A stretch of 14,627 nucleotides of DNA, taken from positions 1 through 14,627 of the forward strand of contig JARKOV010000099.1 of assembly GCA_029975965.1 (NCBI GenBank), in the 5' to 3' direction. The stretch is from Anaerolinea sp. GTDB lineage: Bacteria > Chloroflexota > Anaerolineae > Anaerolineales > Anaerolineaceae. The notes beneath the pieces were generated by a model, which was not told the DNA's origin, made no database searches, and worked only from the letters and a program-made list of their open reading frames with translations. Shown piece after piece: positions 13,467-14,627 of the stretch (positions within the stretch are counted from its first letter, which is position 1; the number at the start of each line of letters is the position of its first letter). The translations under genes and the position numbers were made by a program.

Positions 13467-13560
13467 CGGGAATGGATGGGAGTCGAACCCACCACGGCCC
13501 GCAACGCGACCCGTCAACGGTTTTGAAGACCGCAGAGCCCACCGGGACTCATCCATCCCC
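13467..13560 (-). tRNA. selC: tRNA-Sec (anticodon UCA)
   Basis: The minus strand folds as a bacterial selenocysteine tRNA of 94 nt without CCA. The acceptor is 8 bp (GGGGATGG with CCATTCCC, one G-T pair). The D stem is 6 bp (GAGTCC/GGGCTC) with a 4-nt loop. The anticodon loop CTTCAAA carries TCA at the anticodon position. The variable arm is long (stem ends ACGG/CCGT). The T stem is 5 bp (GTGGG/CCCAT) with loop TTCGACT. The 8+5 acceptor/T arrangement, long D stem, long extra arm and G discriminator are hallmarks that separate it from tRNA-Ser. CCA is not encoded: the bases after the discriminator are CTA, the complement of the neighbouring stop codon. It charges first with serine and then, through SelA, with selenocysteine to decode UGA; sel genes are not in this window. 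Confidence 0.93.
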
Positions 13561-13566
13561 GCGCTA

Positions 13567-13595
13567 AGCATACATGATGCGCTGGAATTCGTCAA
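13567..13595 (-). promoter_or_regulatory. Near-consensus promoter of tRNA-Sec
   Basis: On the minus strand TTGACG (13595-13590) and TATGCT (13572-13567) are exactly 17 bp apart. The six bases TAGCGC then lead directly to G1 of the tRNA at 13560, which is the expected transcription start. Confidence 0.8.
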
Positions 13596-13715
13596 CATAA
13601 CCCAGACAGGCAGGCATGGCTTGCTTAAAACTCCGAAGGGAAAGGGTGATTTAGCCGGGGGTGTGTGTTGATAAAATCTTGATACCAAATCGAGCTTACA
13701 AATTATTAATGTATC

Positions 13716-13744
13716 TTTTTAGCGGGAGATTTATTTGTTATAAT
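13716..13744 (+). promoter_or_regulatory. Promoter of the ligase-like gene
   Basis: A perfect TATAAT at 13739-13744 with a weak T-rich -35 (TTTTTA, 13716-13721, 17-bp spacer). The predicted start is near 13750-13751. A second candidate upstream is TTGATA (13679-13684) with ATTATT 17 bp downstream, which is less convincing. Nothing else coding is seen in 13567-13806. Confidence 0.5.
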
Positions 13745-13751
13745 ACCGGGT

Positions 13752-13773
13752 TGGCAGGGTAAAAAAACTGCCA
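13752..13773 (+). other. 5'-UTR hairpin of the ligase-like mRNA
   Basis: TGGCAG (13752-13757) and CTGCCA (13768-13773) form a 6-bp stem around the A-rich loop GGTAAAAAAA, starting within about one base of the predicted transcription start. A 5'-terminal stem-loop of this sort can protect an mRNA from decay. The HD-GYP mRNA has a similar arrangement. Confidence 0.4.
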
Positions 13774-13806
13774 GAAAATTAGTTTGTGGGTGAAAAGGAA
13801 CCAATC

Positions 13807-14627
13807 ATGGACCTCAATAAGTTGCTGGAGCAACAAGAACAGGAGTACGAAGCCGAAAAGCCTCCAAATATTCGTCCGCGTCCGGCGAAACCCTGGCGGG
13901 TAGCAGTCATCGCGAACGTAAAGGGGGAGACACGGCTACCGAAGGACGCCCCGCCCGATGCCGGCGCGGAATTTGACAAACGAGAGACGGTCCAATCCAT
14001 CCAGGATGCGATCGAATCCGACGGACATTCCACTCGTTTTCTCTCCGCAGATGATACTTTGCTCGATACGGTGCGCGACTATCGCCCGGATATTTGCTTT
14101 AACATCGCCGAAGGCATCGTGGGCGATTCGCGTGAATCGCAGATCCCGGCTTTGCTGGAAATGCTGCGCATCCCCTACACGGCGTCGCGCATCCTGGCGA
14201 ATGCGGTGGGGTTGGACAAGACCCTGACCAAGCGCATCTGGCGAGATCATGGGATACCCACCGCTCCGTTCCAGGAATTCGTGACCGGCAAGGAGCCGTT
14301 GGATCCCGATTTGCACTTCCCGCTGTTCGTCAAACCCTCGCGAGAGGGAACCGGGATGGGCATGGACATGCGCTCGATCCTTTACAATGAAGACCAGCTC
14401 CGCAAGCAGGTGAATTGGGTCATCCGTGCCTATAAACAACCGGCGCTGGTCGAGTCGTTTCTCCCGGGGCGCGAGTTCACCATCGGGGTGCTGGGCCGGT
14501 CGGATGCGATCCGCTGGTCGCGCAACCCGTCGCTTTACCGGCGCGACGGCTTCCACCGCTTCCCGGTGCTCGAGGTGGATAACAACAGCACCGTGACCCC
14601 CGGCGTCTACGGGCACCTGGCGAAGAC
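13807..14627 (+). CDS. D-alanine--D-alanine ligase-like ATP-grasp protein (3' end outside window)
   Basis: ATG at 13807 with AAGGA seven bases upstream; 273 codons are visible and the frame is still open at the window edge. The first ~29 residues are a charged extension (LLEQQEQEYEAEKPP). A Ddl-like N-terminal fold follows: DICFNIAEGIVGDSRESQIP and LEMLRIPYTAS parallel Ddl's FNxxEGxxG and LxxxxIPYTGS. The ATP-grasp part then begins: GLDKTLTKRIWRDHGIPTAP, FPLFVKPSREGTGMGM with Lys176 for ATP, and VESFLPGREFTIGVLG. The C-terminal metal- and ATP-binding residues are not visible. A role in making D-Ala-D-Ala for peptidoglycan is possible, but Ddl-like ATP-grasp proteins with other amino-acid or peptide substrates are common and the early motifs are not perfect Ddl, so the substrate is unsettled. 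Confidence 0.85.
   Translation, partial: MDLNKLLEQQEQEYEAEKPPNIRPRPAKPWRVAVIANVKGETRLPKDAPPDAGAEFDKRETVQSIQDAIESDGHSTRFLSADDTLLDTVRDYRPDICFNIAEGIVGDSRESQIPALLEMLRIPYTASRILANAVGLDKTLTKRIWRDHGIPTAPFQEFVTGKEPLDPDLHFPLFVKPSREGTGMGMDMRSILYNEDQLRKQVNWVIRAYKQPALVESFLPGREFTIGVLGRSDAIRWSRNPSLYRRDGFHRFPVLEVDNNSTVTPGVYGHLAK

Noticed and set aside
13467..13560. tRNA-Ser, because of the long variable arm
   Set aside because: The anticodon is TCA, the acceptor is 8 bp, the D stem is 6 bp and the discriminator is G, which fit tRNA-Sec.

Overview
The window looks like chromosomal DNA of a bacterium of the phylum Chloroflexota, most likely class Anaerolineae. This is inferred from the mix of gene families: an FmdB-type zinc ribbon protein, a lipoprotein built of G-x-P-(I/L/V)-(S/T) repeat units, a CpaE/TadZ-like ATPase with a degenerate receiver, a proline/threonine-tailed transglycosylase-like protein, a MSMEG_4193-type histidine phosphatase and an EGY-like M50 protease. 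No phylogenetic marker proves it. Coding GC is fairly high, while intergenic stretches are AT-rich and full of hairpins. There is no phage, IS transposase or CRISPR array.

Layout: 1-262 holds no gene I can defend and ends in a clear promoter for fmdB-like (263-574, +). A lipoprotein gene (918-2372, +) converges on a cpaE/tadZ-like gene (3789-2554, -), with an 18-bp perfect hairpin between them. The cpaE-like gene diverges from an HD-GYP phosphodiesterase gene (4095-5744, +) across a 305-bp region carrying promoters in both directions and a 109-bp inverted-repeat element. The HD-GYP gene converges on a secreted transglycosylase-like gene (7258-5972, -). Next is a two-gene overlapping unit, rarA (7430-8812) and a histidine phosphatase (8775-9407), converging across another hairpin on an M50 protease gene (10689-9493, -). 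Divergent from that, an amylosucrase-type GH13 gene (10817-12763) is coupled to a DUF998-like membrane protein gene (12765-13466). Directly after its stop codon, on the opposite strand, lies a selenocysteine tRNA gene (13560-13467) with its own near-consensus promoter. The window ends inside a D-Ala-D-Ala-ligase-like ATP-grasp gene (13807 onward, +).

How the genes relate: the cpaE-like and HD-GYP genes suggest a surface-pilus and c-di-GMP theme, but no other tad genes are present. rarA (replication-fork maintenance), the protease and the ligase-like gene look like housekeeping. The amylosucrase suggests sucrose-to-glucan conversion. The tRNA-Sec implies selenoprotein synthesis, although selA, selB, selD and any selenoprotein must be elsewhere.

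The most interesting non-coding signals are (i) tRNA-Sec, whose predicted transcription start falls exactly on mature nucleotide G1, (ii) a family of three intergenic inverted-repeat elements sharing TGCTCAG-type ends, one of which forms the predicted 5' end of the cpaE-like mRNA, and (iii) long near-perfect hairpins at convergent gene ends together with short hairpins at predicted mRNA 5' ends. I found no clearly new multi-gene system.
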